From assembly GCA_002914845.1 (NCBI GenBank), contig JXTC01000063.1:445830-509829 (forward strand): DNA of 64,000 nt, written 5' to 3'. Below the pieces are notes generated by a model that saw only the letters and a list, made by a program, of their open reading frames with translations, made no database searches and was not told the origin of the DNA. Source of the stretch: Trema orientale (Eukaryota; Streptophyta; Magnoliopsida; Rosales; Cannabaceae). Every line of letters starts with the position of its first letter. Positions within the stretch are counted from its first letter, which is position 1. Shown here piece after piece: positions 1 to 12,020 of this stretch. The position numbers were made by a program, and so were the translations under genes.

Positions 1-218
1 GCCTCTACTGTTTGCTCTGTCCACTCTGCCTTTTCTTACTCTGTAGTACTGGGACTTGTTTTATCATTCTGAAAACAAGGGGAGAAATAAAGTTGATAAA
101 TCAAAGTCAAGGCCGAAAAATAAGATCGTTTTGTTTGGAAGAGAGTGAAAGATCCCGGGGTTTCGTTCCCTTTGCTACTTTTCTCTTCACTAGAAAAGAA
201 AGTGACATTTCGGACAAG

Positions 219-528
219 GTATACTAGTTCTTAAGAGGGTTGTGTTGGGTTTGGTCTCTTTTTTTCTTATTTGGTCAGTTTAGTTCGTGAAAAACATGTT
301 TTAGTCTCTGCCTCTTTTGGTTTTTCCAAGTTTTTATCCTTTTCCTTTTGGATTTCTGTGGTGGGTTTTTCTTTTTTCCTCATTAAAAAAAATAAAGAAA
401 AGAACTTGGGAAGGAATTTCTGGTATTTTGATCTGGGGTCTTATTGGCTTTCGTTTTCTGGGGTTGCGTTTTTTTTTTTTGATGATGGGTTTTTTTGTCT
501 CATTAACTGTCTTTTTTATATGTTACAG
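219..528 (+). other. Candidate 5' UTR intron of the auxin carrier gene
   Basis: A GT donor follows CGGACAAG at 219, and a T-rich tract ending in TTACAG at 528 gives a good acceptor 49 bases before the start codon at 578. The stretch is very T-rich, as plant introns are, and has no conserved reading frame. Bases 1-218 would then be 5' UTR sequence. The donor choice is inference; the acceptor is stronger. Confidence 0.5.
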
Positions 529-577
529 ATCTACCAGGATTTAGACGTTGCCTTTAGTGATCAAAAAAACTAAGACA

Positions 578-3500
578 ATGTTGCCTCAGAAGCAAGGAGA
601 GGAAGCCATAGTCTCCAACTTCAGCGATGCTGATGGCCATGAGGCCAACGAAGAAGGGTCCAAAGAAGAAGAGAATCAAGCATTGTTTAGCGTCAAGAAC
701 CTTCTCTGGCATGGTGGCTCTGTCTGGGACGCCTGGTTCAGCTGTGCTTCCAATCAAGTAATGATAATAAAAATAGATAATAATATCAAATCAAGCTTCC
801 CACTGAAACCCATTATCAAACACTTGTCATGTGTTCAATTTTGCACCAAAAATATTAACATTATGCAATTGTCTTTAATTTCTTTTCATGTAATTGGTTT
901 TATGTTGATCAATATTGCAGGTTGCTCAAGTTCTTTTAACATTGCCATACTCGTTCTCTCAACTGGGAATGCTCTCTGGGATTTTGCTTCAGATTTTTTA
1001 TGGACTGGTTGGAAGCTGGACTGCTTATTTGATCAGTGTACTCTATATTGAGTACAGAAGCCGTAAGGAGAAGGAGAACGTTAGCTTCAAGAACCATGTC
1101 ATACAGGTTCGCAATGCTATATTTTATGTTATGCTGATTTGTCACCACCACCATTGATATCTAATCCTTTACGCACAGAAGAATACAAAACGCGACTACT
1201 TTCTTTCAAACGTCACGCTAAAAGGGCAAAAAAATTTAAAATAAAAAGGACTATTGACTGGTATTGCAGTGGTTTGAAGTGCTTGATGGGTTACTTGGTC
1301 CATACTGGAAAGCCGTGGGGCTTGCCTTCAACTGTACTTTCCTCCTCTTTGGATCTGTCATCCAACTCATCGCTTGTGCAAGGTAAAAGTTGTTTTCATT
1401 GACGATTTTCACCAAAAAAAAAAAAAAGGTAAAAGTTGTTTTCTTTCGTACATAAACATATTAGTATATATATATATATATCCAAAAATAACATCTGGGT
1501 TTTGCTCAAAATCTTGAATTTTTTTTATGAGAATCTGATTTGAAACAGTAACATTTACTACATCAACGACAATCTTGACAAGAGGACATGGACATATATC
1601 TTTGGAGCTTGTTGTGCCACCACAGTGTTCATTCCCTCTTTCCACAACTATCGGATTTGGTCTTTTCTTGGCCTCGGGATGACCACTTACACTGCTTGGT
1701 ACCTGGCTGTAGCAGCTCTTGTCCATGGCCAGGTAAATATAACAAAGCTACCTCTCTCTCTCTCTAAGTCTCCCATGTTTCGGATCTTGAAGCCATTATT
1801 ATGGTCTTTATTCTGATGCATCTTTTTCTTTTTCTTTTATCTCTTTTACTTTTTTGGTTTTTGGATAATTATAAAAGTTAAAGTTTTGAAGTGAATGTAT
1901 AAAATTTTGGTTTTTTATGGCTGAACAGGTTGAGGGTGTTACACACTCGGCTCCTTCCAAGCTTGTGCTTTACTTCACCGGAGCCACTAACATACTCTAC
2001 ACCTTTGGTGGCCATGCCGTAACAGTGTAAGCTTTTTGATCTTTTATTCATTTGTTTAATCTTTTTATCCTTTTTTATAAAAAAAGGAAGAAAATTTCTT
2101 TGGTTTCTTTCTACTCGGCTTCTGTTTGCAGCTTTTGCCGGCCATCTCGTTGTTCGAGACCCACAGACAAAATTATATATGCTCTCTACTTTTTGTTTAC
2201 TGGGAAAACAACATTGCCTTGCCCCCTTCTCCCTTATCTCCACTTCTATAGGAAAATTGTACAGTAAAATTGGTCCAACTTTTTAACAAGTCGTTTGTTT
2301 TCTTGTGTGTTTCTTTAATCATTTTTTCCTATGAAAAAACAAGAAGAAAACCATACGTTAAATAGTTCCATCTCATCTGATTATAAATCTAGTTTCTTTT
2401 GGCTTTTACCTCTGCATAATTTCTCCATCATAGTGGCTCAAAATTATTGTTTAGTCATGTAGTAGCTGGAGGAAGAAGTGACATGTGGGCATTATGGTCA
2501 ATCCAATGACACATTTTGCTGTCGTTTTCTTAAGCTGAAAAATGTTACACACCCCAATTGGAATAACGTATGATTAAATGGAATTCTTAGTTTTGGACTG
2601 TCATTTTTAAATTAATCACCTCTTGGTTTCTTAGAGTAGAGAACGGTATCTGATCTGGCAATGGAAAAAAATGTTTCAGGGAAATCATGCACGCCATGTG
2701 GAAGCCTCAGAAGTTCAAGTACATATATTTGCTTGCTACTCTCTATGTCTTCACACTTACAATTCCATCAGCAGTTTGCGTTTACTGGGCTTTTGGCGAT
2801 GAACTCCTTAACCATTCCAACGCCTTCAGTCTCCTTCCTAAGAACGGCTTCCGTGATGCTGCTGTTATCCTAATGCTTATTCACCAGGTCTAATTAATCA
2901 TTAATTTACCTTTGAACATTATTTAGTGTGCGCCAGTATATCTCACTACATCATAAACATATGTGACAGCATATCAAAACTGCTACATAACCAGTATAAT
3001 TGTTATGTAACCAATGATGTATCGTTTCTGATACAATGTCATTTATATGTGACAATATATTAAAACTGTTACGTGACCATTATAAGTGTTATGTGACCAA
3101 TTGAATATTACACAATTATGTATCAGTTCCGATGTGGCGTCACATAAATTATTTTTCATTCAGAGAAAAATAGAAGTCCGAGTATCTGACATAGTGAATG
3201 TGATTGAATTTGGTGCAGTTTATCACATTTGGGTTTGCATGTACGCCATTGTACTTCGTGTGGGAAAAGGTAATAGGGATGCATGACACAAGAAGCATCT
3301 GCTTGAGGGCTCTGGCAAGGCTGCCAGTTGTGATACCAATTTGGTTTCTGGCCATAATCTTCCCCTTCTTTGGGCCCATTAACTCAGCCGTTGGGGCTTT
3401 GCTCGTTAGCTTCACCGTCTACATCATCCCATCTCTAGCCCATATGCTCACTTATAGAAAAGCCTCAGCCCGTCAGGTAAATTTATAAAACCTCTCTTTT

Positions 3501-4440
3501 CCCTTTTAATCCTTTCTCCGATCGACACTGTTGATGTCGTTCATACATTGACATTGATCAATGAATCTTAGTATAAGTTTCGTACCTAACCATGGTGGGT
3601 GTGTAAAGTAAAGGTTCACTTGGCCACCGGTAATTATCTTATTTGGTTGGGGGTATTTTGGTCATTCTAGAATAAGTGGGCACCCGGTTTTGATGGGGAT
3701 TCCCACATTCTGTAGTTGCAGACTAGTTGTGCCCACATGAGAGAGAGAGAGAGAGAGGGAGAGAGAGAGAGCAGCAAGTGTACAAGAGCATTTACTGCTT
3801 GGATTTGAAATGTTACGAGAAGAGTTGAGATAGGTGGAGGGTCCTTTTCATTTAGTTATACGCTACAGTTTGAGTCTTGTACTGTCGCCAATGAGCTGGC
3901 TGATTTGACTCTGTTTCAACTGGGCCCCTCTAGTTTAATGAAAAAAAAAAGTGACATTATTCATCGCTATGGTCTATAGATTATGATATTAGTATTCTTA
4001 ATACCATTTTTTAAGGGAGTATTCTAAATAACCTTTAGACTTTAGTGTCGTCTTGCTATGTTATAATTAAAGTATAAATACGCATATAAATTGTTTGTCA
4101 CACCATGTACATGAATGAATATTTTAGTTTCATTGGTTGGTAATAATAATCTTGTGACTTTGGACTTTTACTAGGAATCTTACACTTGTTTCCTTTGGTG
4201 TTTAAACAGAATGCCGCAGAGAAGCCTCCGTTCTTTATGCCAAGCTGGACTGCAATGTATGTCTTCAATGCCTTCATTGTGGTTTGGGTTCTTGTGGTTG
4301 GGTTCGGGTTTGGTGGATGGGCTAGCATGACCAACTTCATTAAGCAAATCGACACATTCGGACTCTTCGCCAAGTGCTACCAATGCAAGGCGCCTACTCC
4401 GCCGGGTAATGCCACCGCGGCCGCTCACCCTCATCACTGA
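578..4440 (+). CDS. AUX1/LAX: AUX1/LAX-family auxin influx carrier, eight exons
   Basis: Proton-coupled importer of indole-3-acetic acid at the plasma membrane (AAAP permease family), needed for polar auxin transport. Exons joined by GT-AG introns: 578-757, 921-1106, 1270-1382, 1549-1732, 1929-2026, 2680-2887, 3219-3476 and 4210-4440. The frame stays open across every junction and gives 485 aa, the usual family length. The protein starts MLPQKQGEEAIV, then has an acidic cytosolic N-terminus, the family signature LWHGGSVWDAWFSCASNQ at the end of exon 1, and about ten hydrophobic segments. Conserved blocks include HNYRIWSFLGLGMTTYTAWY, GGHAVTVEIMHAMWKP and PPFFMPSWTAMYV. The HGGSVWDAW form points to the AUX1/LAX1 clade rather than LAX2/LAX3 (HGGSxYDAW). 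I recall the family from established knowledge; the exact orthologue is not settled. No stops or frameshifts are seen, so the gene looks functional. Confidence 0.95.
2959..3155. repeat. Imperfect tandem duplication in carrier intron 6
   Basis: Two diverged copies with a period of about 86 bases. Each runs from ATGTGACA through AAAACTG, TTATGT(A/G)ACCAAT and on to TGTATC. It lies wholly inside the intron between 2887 and 3219 and so does not affect the protein. Confidence 0.5.
3738..3771. repeat. GA microsatellite in carrier intron 7
   Basis: A GA run of about 34 bases, interrupted once by GG, inside the 733-base intron 3477-4209. The rest of that intron is unremarkable AT-rich sequence. Confidence 0.85.
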
Positions 4441-5849
4441 AAAAAACCTCACTCCAGTTGGCTTTTCAGCTCAAACACGCTCTCTCTCTCTCTCTCTACT
4501 TCATATTTTGTACCATACATGGGGCGATAGTAATATTTCCCCTACATGTGATGTGTGTTCGTTTTTTTTTTTTTTTATATTCCTCTTGATTTTCCATTTT
4601 TTGTTAAATTAGTTTATAAAGAAATAGTGTGTTGCATTGTGATGATTTCCTTTGCTATAAAAGCATAGGCTAATTAAATTACAGATATATATGTTTTAGG
4701 TTTTTTTTTTCTTTTTTTTTTCCTTCTTTTTTTTAAGTTGGGATATTTTATAAGATTTTGTCGTTCATGTTGCTATTAACTTGCAATGTCATTATTACCT
4801 AGCATGTTTCCAAAGTGGATTATAAAAATGGCAATAGTGTTATGGGGCCTGTCTGGGTTTTTAAATGCAGTGTTATTGATTTTTAGAAGCTCTGTATGTG
4901 GACAACTCTTTTATGGCCCTGGATCTTTTGACCTTTAGATTCCGTCTATATGAGGAGTTGGCCACCGGGGCCCGCCGCAATCTCACATGGGCTGCACAAG
5001 GATTGCCCTGCTGTTTGTCACGTGCCACTCTTTACTCCCAGTCTTTGATGATATTCTGTGTTTAATCTCACATGCGAAGATACATGAACCTCTTTATGAT
5101 TATTTCATACTCAATAGAGCAACTGACTTAAAAGGGTTAGCATCAAATTCAGTACCCAAAAGAAAATAAGAATGTGTTCCATTTTTATTATCAATATCCT
5201 TGATCCTTCTTTAAATAAGAATTCAATGGATTTTTCTTGTAGACGTTCATGTTCCAAGTTATAAGTTGTTAATTAACAGAAAAAAAAATGAAACAGAAAA
5301 GTGATTCTATGTTTGGTTTGACAATGGTGATGACTAACTAAAATTCTGACAGAAAAATGAAAGTCATTGTTCTTTCCGAGAAAAGAAAAATGGGAGAAGT
5401 GGATAAGAAAGTTGCTTGGGTGTAATTAATGCCAGTTAATTCTCACCTTTACCCCCACATTACTTAGATAAACATGATGAAAACAAAAAAGAGGGACACT
5501 ACAATTGAGACAAGGGAAATAATATAAAGCTAATGCTACCTGGTTAGTGCGTTGTTAAGTTCTTTTTTTTTCTTTTTTTTTTTTAATAAAAGAGATGAAA
5601 CAATTTTGGTTGAGTTTTATTTAACAATTGTAGGTAACGGTTAGAATAATGAAACAAAGTGAGCAGCAGGACACATTAAATACATTATTGCAGTTTTTTT
5701 CCTTTTTTTTTTTCCTTGAAATACATTATCGAGGATGATGCAGGTTTTTGGGTGAAAATGATCTTTCTAGATTATTTTAAGTTTGAATTTTTTAAATTTG
5801 TATTTTATGAAAGAGTAATGCTAGGGACACCAAATATTTACACCATTAT
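4441..5849. other. Carrier 3' UTR and intergenic DNA
   Basis: A CT-rich run near 4480-4498 and T-rich sequence to about 4730 look like the 3' UTR and downstream flank. Beyond that I see AT-rich DNA with no coding signal. At 5816-5846 a short segment (TAATGCTAGGGACACC) resembles a plant MITE end and replaces the missing first part of the following LTR. Confidence 0.5.
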
Positions 5850-6669
5850 GAAACGTTTCTCTCTACCCTATCTAGAGAGAAACTAAGAGAAATCCTTGCT
5901 CTGTCATCTCAGAAGGCTAATCACCCAAAGATTACTGAGTGAATGGATTTTGTTACACTTCTCTAATCTTTTCTTTCAATTTCAACAAGTATACTTAGAC
6001 TATGTTTGGTGCGCCGTATTGTATTATATTGTATTGTGATATATTATATTGGATTGTATTGTATTGTATTATTCTATTACAGTACTATATTTGGTTTTGT
6101 ATTTGTATTAAGATGTTGTATTAAAAAGTTAATTCTGAAAAATACCATTTTTAAAAATTTACTTAGAAACTTACCATTTTTCAAAAATATTTAGGAAAAT
6201 ATCACTTGTAAAATTACCATTTTTAAATAATTTATTTACGAAAAAATCACTTTTTAGATATAAATTTAGAAGAATACCACTTTTGAAAAGAATAAAGTTA
6301 CATGAGAGAGAAATTAAAAACAGAAAAAGTAAAGAGAGTGAGTATTGTACAATACTATGTTAAAGTTAAAATTATGTAATACAATGTAATACAGATCTTT
6401 TATTCTGTATTAGATAATACTCTCCGTATTGTATTAAATTTTGATGTCGTATTAAATAATACAATATAAAGGCATAACCAAATACAGTATTATGTTTAAT
6501 TAATATAATACAAAATCCTTATACAGTGTACCAAATATGATCTTAATGGTTTATAAGAATCCTGCTGTATTTATGGTATTATGATTTATATGCTGTATTT
6601 GAATGTTTATGTAGATTGTATGCCATAATTTGTTATATGGATTAATTGTTATTAAATTTTAATCCAATA
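5850..6669 (+). repeat. Truncated 5' LTR of copia A, split by a MITE
   Basis: Bases 5850-5997 and 6546-6669 align with 11743-11893 and 11894-12020 of the 3' LTR; shared blocks include GAGAAATCCTTGCTCTG and TTTCTTTCAATTTCAACAAG. The middle is a 545-base insertion absent from the 3' LTR. Many substitutions separate the two LTRs, so the insertion is old. Confidence 0.85.
5998..6542. mobile_element. PIF/Harbinger (Tourist-like) MITE nested in the 5' LTR
   Basis: The left end GACTATGTTTGGTGCGCC pairs with the inverted right end GATCATATTTGGTACACT; the mismatches in the first 22 positions are all transitions. TTA flanks both sides (5995-5997 and 6543-6545). The 3' LTR has the uninterrupted site, with a single TTA, at about 11891, so it serves as the empty allele. 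The interior is non-coding, built of TATTGTATT-type repeats and AAATACCA(C/T)TTTT motifs. Confidence 0.8.
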
Positions 6670-6671
6670 AG

Positions 6672-6683
6672 TGATATCAGAGC
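6672..6683 (+). other. Primer-binding site of copia A
   Basis: TGATATCAGAGC is one base off the common plant copia primer site complementary to initiator tRNA-Met, and lies just inside the 5' LTR. Confidence 0.75.
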
Positions 6684-6899
6684 AGAACATATTAGATCAT
6701 TATGTTCATATATGTTGAAATTGGTGATTTATGAATGTCTACCATGAAAGTTCATATGTGGTAGAATTTTGTTGAGTAAATTGCCATAGTATATGATAGA
6801 GTTTGTTTATATATTTATTATTTCTCTAGTTTATATTAATGTTTTGGGTCATTAAGTGTTGGATTTTGGCATAAAATCGTATCTTTTAGGCTTCTGGAA

Positions 6900-7205
6900 C
6901 GATTTGCCGAAGTCTGCAAATAGCAGAAATTTTGACTTGGCACTGTGGCGCCATAGTAGCCCAGCATTTGGCATTGCAGCACCATTATTGTGGTGTCGCG
7001 GCACCACACTTCCAGAAACTGGCGCTGCAGTGCTAATATTATGACGTGGCGGTGCCACTGTATTTATATTTTAAAAAAATTAAATTAAAAAAAATTAAAG
7101 GGGTCAAATTGGCACTGTAGTGCTATTTTGCGGCGTATCAGCGCCAACTCAAAGGAATAAAAACTTGAGAGCTGGCACTACAGTGCCGCGGCACCAACCC
7201 AGTGT
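6900..7205. repeat. Cluster of GC-rich palindromic motifs in the copia A leader
   Basis: In a very AT-rich setting this stretch holds at least five imperfect palindromes of the type GGCACTGYAGTGCC (near 6940, 7020, 7110 and 7173), interleaved with GCGGCACC or GTGGCGCC. No coding role is visible. It may be a further nested repeat or a structured leader RNA. Confidence 0.6.
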
Positions 7206-7689
7206 TGAAGAAAATGCCAATTTTTGGCAATTCAGCTCAAAATTCTTCAATATTGATGTTTTATATTCTGTTTTAGATTGAATTGAACTAAAATATTACC
7301 AAAGTAGAAACTCTTAGGTAGATTTATCATTATGGAATATGTGAATATATTATATCTATGCATCAAGATAATCGGCCCAAAAGAAGATTGTTTTATTGGC
7401 CAGAAATAGGTAGAGTAGTGATGAATATGTGATCATTTTATGAATTATCATGCGTACAATAAATTGGTACAAACAAAGGCACATTGTATAGCTGGTATTA
7501 TTGTCAATATTTGTTGCTATTGAAAGTATCACTTACAAGTTGCTATTTCTGTCCAAAGACTAAATAACAATGTTGTGTTAAGTATCTTGTGATGGGCCTG
7601 TCTACATTCATATGTGATTTATTTTATTCGTATCTTGTATGCATGAATTGTTATTAATTGTGAGCTATGTTTTGTTCTATATTCAGTCA

Positions 7690-8571
7690 ATGCATCTTCA
7701 GTTTCTGGTAATAGGAATAATATCCTGGTACTTAATGGTACAAACTTCAAGAAATGAAAATAGTACATTATGATAGTGCTTGGTTACATAGACTTGGACT
7801 ATGCAATGTGGGTTGAGCACCCTCCGACTTTGACTGATGAGAGAAATCCTGATCAAAGAACTGTTTTCGAAAAGTCAGAGTGTTCAAACTACATGAGTCT
7901 GATGATCATGAAGCACTCTATTCCAGAGACTATCAGGGGTGCAATACCTGAGGAGGAAAATACCAAGAGTTTCCTGAGCCAAATTACAGACCGTTTCGCT
8001 GGAAATGAAAAGGTCAAAACGAGCACTATTCTTAATAAGCTTGTTTCTATGCAGTACAAAGGCAAGAGAAACATTATAGAGTACATAATAGAGATGTCTA
8101 ATCTTATTACAAGACTTAGGGCACTCAAGCTGGAGTTGTCTTGATGACATAGTACTTGTGCATCTAGCCTTAATCTCTCTTCCTGCATAATTCAGTACCT
8201 TCAAGATCACTTATAATACCCAAAAGGAAAAATAGATCTTGAATGAGCTTATAGCTCAATTTGTGTAAGAAGAGAAGAGGCTGAAACAAAAGTAGGTTAA
8301 GAGTACTCACTTGGTTACTACTTTTCATGACAATGCATCAAAGAAGAGGAAAAGGAACAATAAGGGAAAAGGGATTGCAAGCCCAGGGATTTCAGGGCAT
8401 AAGGGCCAAAACAAACATGATACTGATTTTACATATTTTTTTTGCAAAAAAATTGGCCACGTGAAGAAAGATTATTCCAATTTAGCCAAATGGCGTGTTA
8501 AGAAAGATATGTTTCTTAACTTTATTAGTTCAGAAGTTAATTTGGCTATAGTACCTAATGATACTTGGTAG
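7690..8571 (+). pseudogene. copia A gag remnant with zinc knuckle
   Basis: The translation after 7700 contains LVLNGTNF and then GYIDLDYAMWVEHPPTLTDE, typical of copia gag (UBN2 family). The frame is open at 7770-8144 and closes with TGA at 8142-8144. A second open piece at 8311-8571 contains a degenerate CCHC knuckle (FCKKIGHVKKDY) in which the first and last cysteines are lost. An early stop lies just upstream of 7770 where a Trp codon is expected. Confidence 0.8.
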
Positions 8572-10040
8572 ATAGATACTGGTGCTACTACTCACATTAG
8601 TATCACTGTACAAAGTTATCTGAGGAGCCGACTGCCAACTGATAGTAAAGATACATCTTCATGGGAAATAGCAAGAAGGCTGAAGTAGAAATCAATAGAA
8701 ACTTTTGGCTTGTAGTAGGAACTGGTTGTAATTTAGTATTGGAAAATACAATTGTGGTATCGTCATTTAGACGGAATTTGGTTTCAATTTCATATTTGGA
8801 CAAATTTAGTTACTTTTATTCATTTGGTAATGAAACTTTTAAGCTTTTCCAAGACTTAAATTTGATTGGCACTGGTCCTTTAATTGACAAACTTTATCAA
8901 TTAGATATCTAATCTTCTAATAACAATGAAAACTTGCATGTTAATACCATAGGCATAAAGCTGCTATGGCACAAATATTTAGGACATATATCTAAACAAT
9001 GTATAAAGTGATTAGTGTCACAAAGAATTCTTGATTCCCTTAATATGACAGACCTTGAGATTTGTATACAATGAATTAAAGGGAAACTGACTAACAAAAA
9101 AGAAAACTGATGCAAATAGACGTAGTGATATCTTGGAGTTAATTTATATAGACATTATTCCCTACAACTTCACGGAATGGATAACAATATTTTATTACAT
9201 TCATAGATGATTACTCTCATTATGGATATTTGTATCTGATTCATGAGAAGTCATAATTCTTGGATGTGTTCAAAATATTCAAAGCTGAAGTTGAGAACTA
9301 ATTAGGTAAGAAAATTAAGGCCGTGAAATCTGACCGTGGTCATGAATACTGTGGTAGATATGACAGCTCAGAAGAATAACATCCAGGGCCATTTGCCAAA
9401 TACCTTGTTGAAGTAGGAATCGTTTTTCAATATATCATACCAGGGACTGCAAGTCAAAATGGTGTAGCTGAGAGACGAAACTGAATCCTAAAAGATATGG
9501 TGAGGAGTATAGTTAGCTATTCTTCTTTGCCATAATCACTTTAGGTTGATGCTTTGAAAGCTACAGTCTATATCCTTAACCGAGTACCAAGTAAGGCAGT
9601 GACCAAAACTCCATATGAGATATAGATCAGCAAGAAGTTTAGCATTAGACACTTGCATTTCTGGGGCTATCCAACTGAAGAGCCTTATAGGCGTAATGAA
9701 AAGTAACTAGACTTAAAGACAGTCAGCTGCTATTTTGTTTGCTACTCAGAAAGATCTAGGAGATACATATTTTATGGGCAATGCCAAATTCATTGAGGAT
9801 AGTGAGAGCACTGAAATTAAGGAGATACTCTTTGAGGAAGAATATGTAAACATTCCGACCATAATCAGTACAGTAGCAACTAGTAGTGATCAGGTAACCA
9901 TTCCTGATACTATTCAAGTTACAAATCAAGATGTTGTGGTAAATTTGGACACTCTAATACTACCTCCAACACAATTAGTAGGACCATCCACTCAAGTTGA
10001 GATACCACCACTAGTGGCTGCAGATGCACCTCAATAACCT
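8572..10040 (+). pseudogene. copia A protease and integrase remnant
   Basis: The translated fragments are in copia order. The integrase zinc-binding region WHKYLGHIS is near 8970. The core ITFIDDYSHYGYLYLI lies near 9195, with SDRGHEY near 9330 and SQNGVAERRN near 9455. Many stops and a frameshift interrupt them. The open segment 9735-10037 covers the variable linker between integrase and reverse transcriptase. Confidence 0.8.
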
Positions 10041-10129
10041 CAAATAGAAGTGCTAATAAGGAGATCTAATAGAGAAAAGAGGAAGGCGATTTCTGATGAC
10101 TATGTTGTCTATCTCCAAGAGCATGAATT

Positions 10130-10958
10130 TGATATGGGATTGGAAGACGATTCAGCGTCTTTTAGTCAAGTAAAATTGTGCTTCAGCTATGAAAAGTGAA
10201 TTGAAGCCATGAAAGATGAAATGAAATCAATAGAGAACAATGGTATTTGGGATCTCGTAGAGTTGCCAAAAGGAGTAAAACCAATTGGTTGTAAATAGGT
10301 ATTTAAAACCAAACAAGATTCGAAAGGTAATGTAGAGAGATATAATGCTCGCCTTTTCGCTAAAGATTTTACTCAAAAGGAAGGCATCGATTACTAAAAT
10401 ACCTTTTCACTGGTTTCTACAAAAGACTCTTTTAGAGTAATCATGGCACTTGTAGCTCAATATGATCTTGAGCTATACCAAATAGATGTCAAAATAGCGT
10501 TTCTCAATGGTAACATTGAAGAAACGATATACATGGTTCAACCAGAAGTTGGGGGAGCTGTTTCATAGAAAAATATCAAATAGACACTTGTAGCTTCTTC
10601 CACTATGGAGGTAGAATTTATAGCATGTTATGAAGTATCTAATCAAGGAATATGACTGCGAAATTTTATCACCGGGCTACACATAGTTAATGGTATTGAA
10701 AGATTATTGAGAATCAATTGTGATAATAAGGCTGCAGAATTATATTCCAAGGACAACCGGAGTTCGTCAAAGTCAAAGGACATTGATATCAAGTTTTTGG
10801 TTATTAAAGAAAGAGTTCAGAGTCTTCAGGTGTCGATTGGACACATTTGCACCAACTCCGTGATAGTGGATCCACTCACTAAGGATTTACCACCCAAGGT
10901 GTTTCATGAGCATGTTGCTCATATGGAAGTAGTCCAAATTGACGATATTTTCGTTTAG
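10130..10958 (+). pseudogene. copia A reverse transcriptase/RNase H with an internal deletion
   Basis: The RT start reads EAMKDEMKSIENNGIWDLVELP, then ERYNARLFAKDFTQKEGIDY and YQIDVKIAFLNGNIEETIYMVQPE, ending near 10549. The next residues (GGAVS, then TLVASSTMEVEFIACYE) already belong to RNase H. The RT centre, including the catalytic YVDD block, is therefore missing. RNase H continues with INCDNKAAELYSKD to the stop at 10958. Confidence 0.85.
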
Positions 10959-11424
10959 TTGGAGTTGTATTTGAGACCTTTATATATGTATTATTAACAT
11001 GTTATTTTATATTTATCTGATCAAACTAAAGTTCATAGCTTAATTATTTATGTTTGAAAACTCTGAAATAAAGTTAAAGACTTTCTATTGCAGTTTGGCA
11101 TTTGATTTAGAAAGTATTTAGTAGATTCATTTGAATCAATAACTAGGACCAGTTGGTAATAGGCATGTTTAGATCATGTTATATATAATTGTTATACTAC
11201 ACATTCATACTTGATTTATGCTATTGGTTGTATTGGTATTGTGACCATTGATGGGTTCCATTATGTATAATTATAATGAAGACCGCTTTGATCCTATATT
11301 GGTACAATTAATAGACCAGATTGTTAAAGTTATGTTTCTAGTTACAAATAGCAAAATATGAGCTCAATTAGGTATATCTATGTACATATTTTTCAGCTTA
11401 AAATATGTAGTCCAAGTGGGAGAT

Positions 11425-12020
11425 TGTTAACTTTTTTATTTTTTGTTTTTTTTTGGTGATAATATAGGCTTACATATTTATTTAATATTGTACATGTGCT
11501 TGCTATCTATGTAGAAGCCCAAAACCAAAGTGGTCTAAATAAGTTAATTAATTGGGTTTATGAAACATCAATATTATTATTAAGTTTCTGATATGGGCTA
11601 ATTATGTGTAGAAGCCCAATGTCAAGTCCATTATGTGTGATAGGCCTATAATGGATTAGATACACTTAAGATAGGGTATGGTCCATGAAATACAGAGCCT
11701 TAAAAAGTTTAGAAAACTGTCATACAGTTTTTAATGAAGCCATTCTGAAAACTTCCTCTCTATCCTATCCAGAGAGAAATTAAGAGAAATCCTTGCTCTG
11801 TTACCTCATAAGGCTAATCACCTAAAGATTATTGTACGAATGGATTCTGATACACTTCTCTAAGCTTTTCTTTCAATTTCAACAAGTATGCTTAATGGTT
11901 TACATGAGAATCCTACTATATTTATGGTGTTATGGTTTATGTGATGTATATAAATATTTATGTAGATTGTATGCCATAATTTGTTATATGGATTAATTGT
12001 TGTTAAACTTTAATTCAATA
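11425..12020 (+). repeat. 3' LTR of copia A
   Basis: Begins TGTTAAC right after the purine tract and ends in CAATA at 12016-12020, the last block shared with the 5' LTR. It is about 596 bases and complete, and it carries the empty site for the MITE found in the other LTR. Confidence 0.8.

Larger units (their letters stand above)
5850..12020 (+). mobile_element. Degenerate Ty1/copia LTR retrotransposon (copy A)
   Basis: The element reads 5' LTR, PBS, leader, gag, zinc knuckle, integrase, reverse transcriptase, RNase H, polypurine tract and 3' LTR, which is the copia order. The PBS TGATATCAGAGC at 6672 matches the initiator tRNA-Met type with one change. The tract AAGTGGGAGAT ends just before the 3' LTR at 11425. 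The 5' LTR lacks about its first 320 bases. All coding parts carry stops or frameshifts, so it cannot move by itself. No target duplication can be read because the left end is lost. Confidence 0.9.

Noticed and set aside
12..573. Open frames before the auxin carrier start
   Set aside because: T-rich, no domain, and better explained as 5' UTR with an intron.
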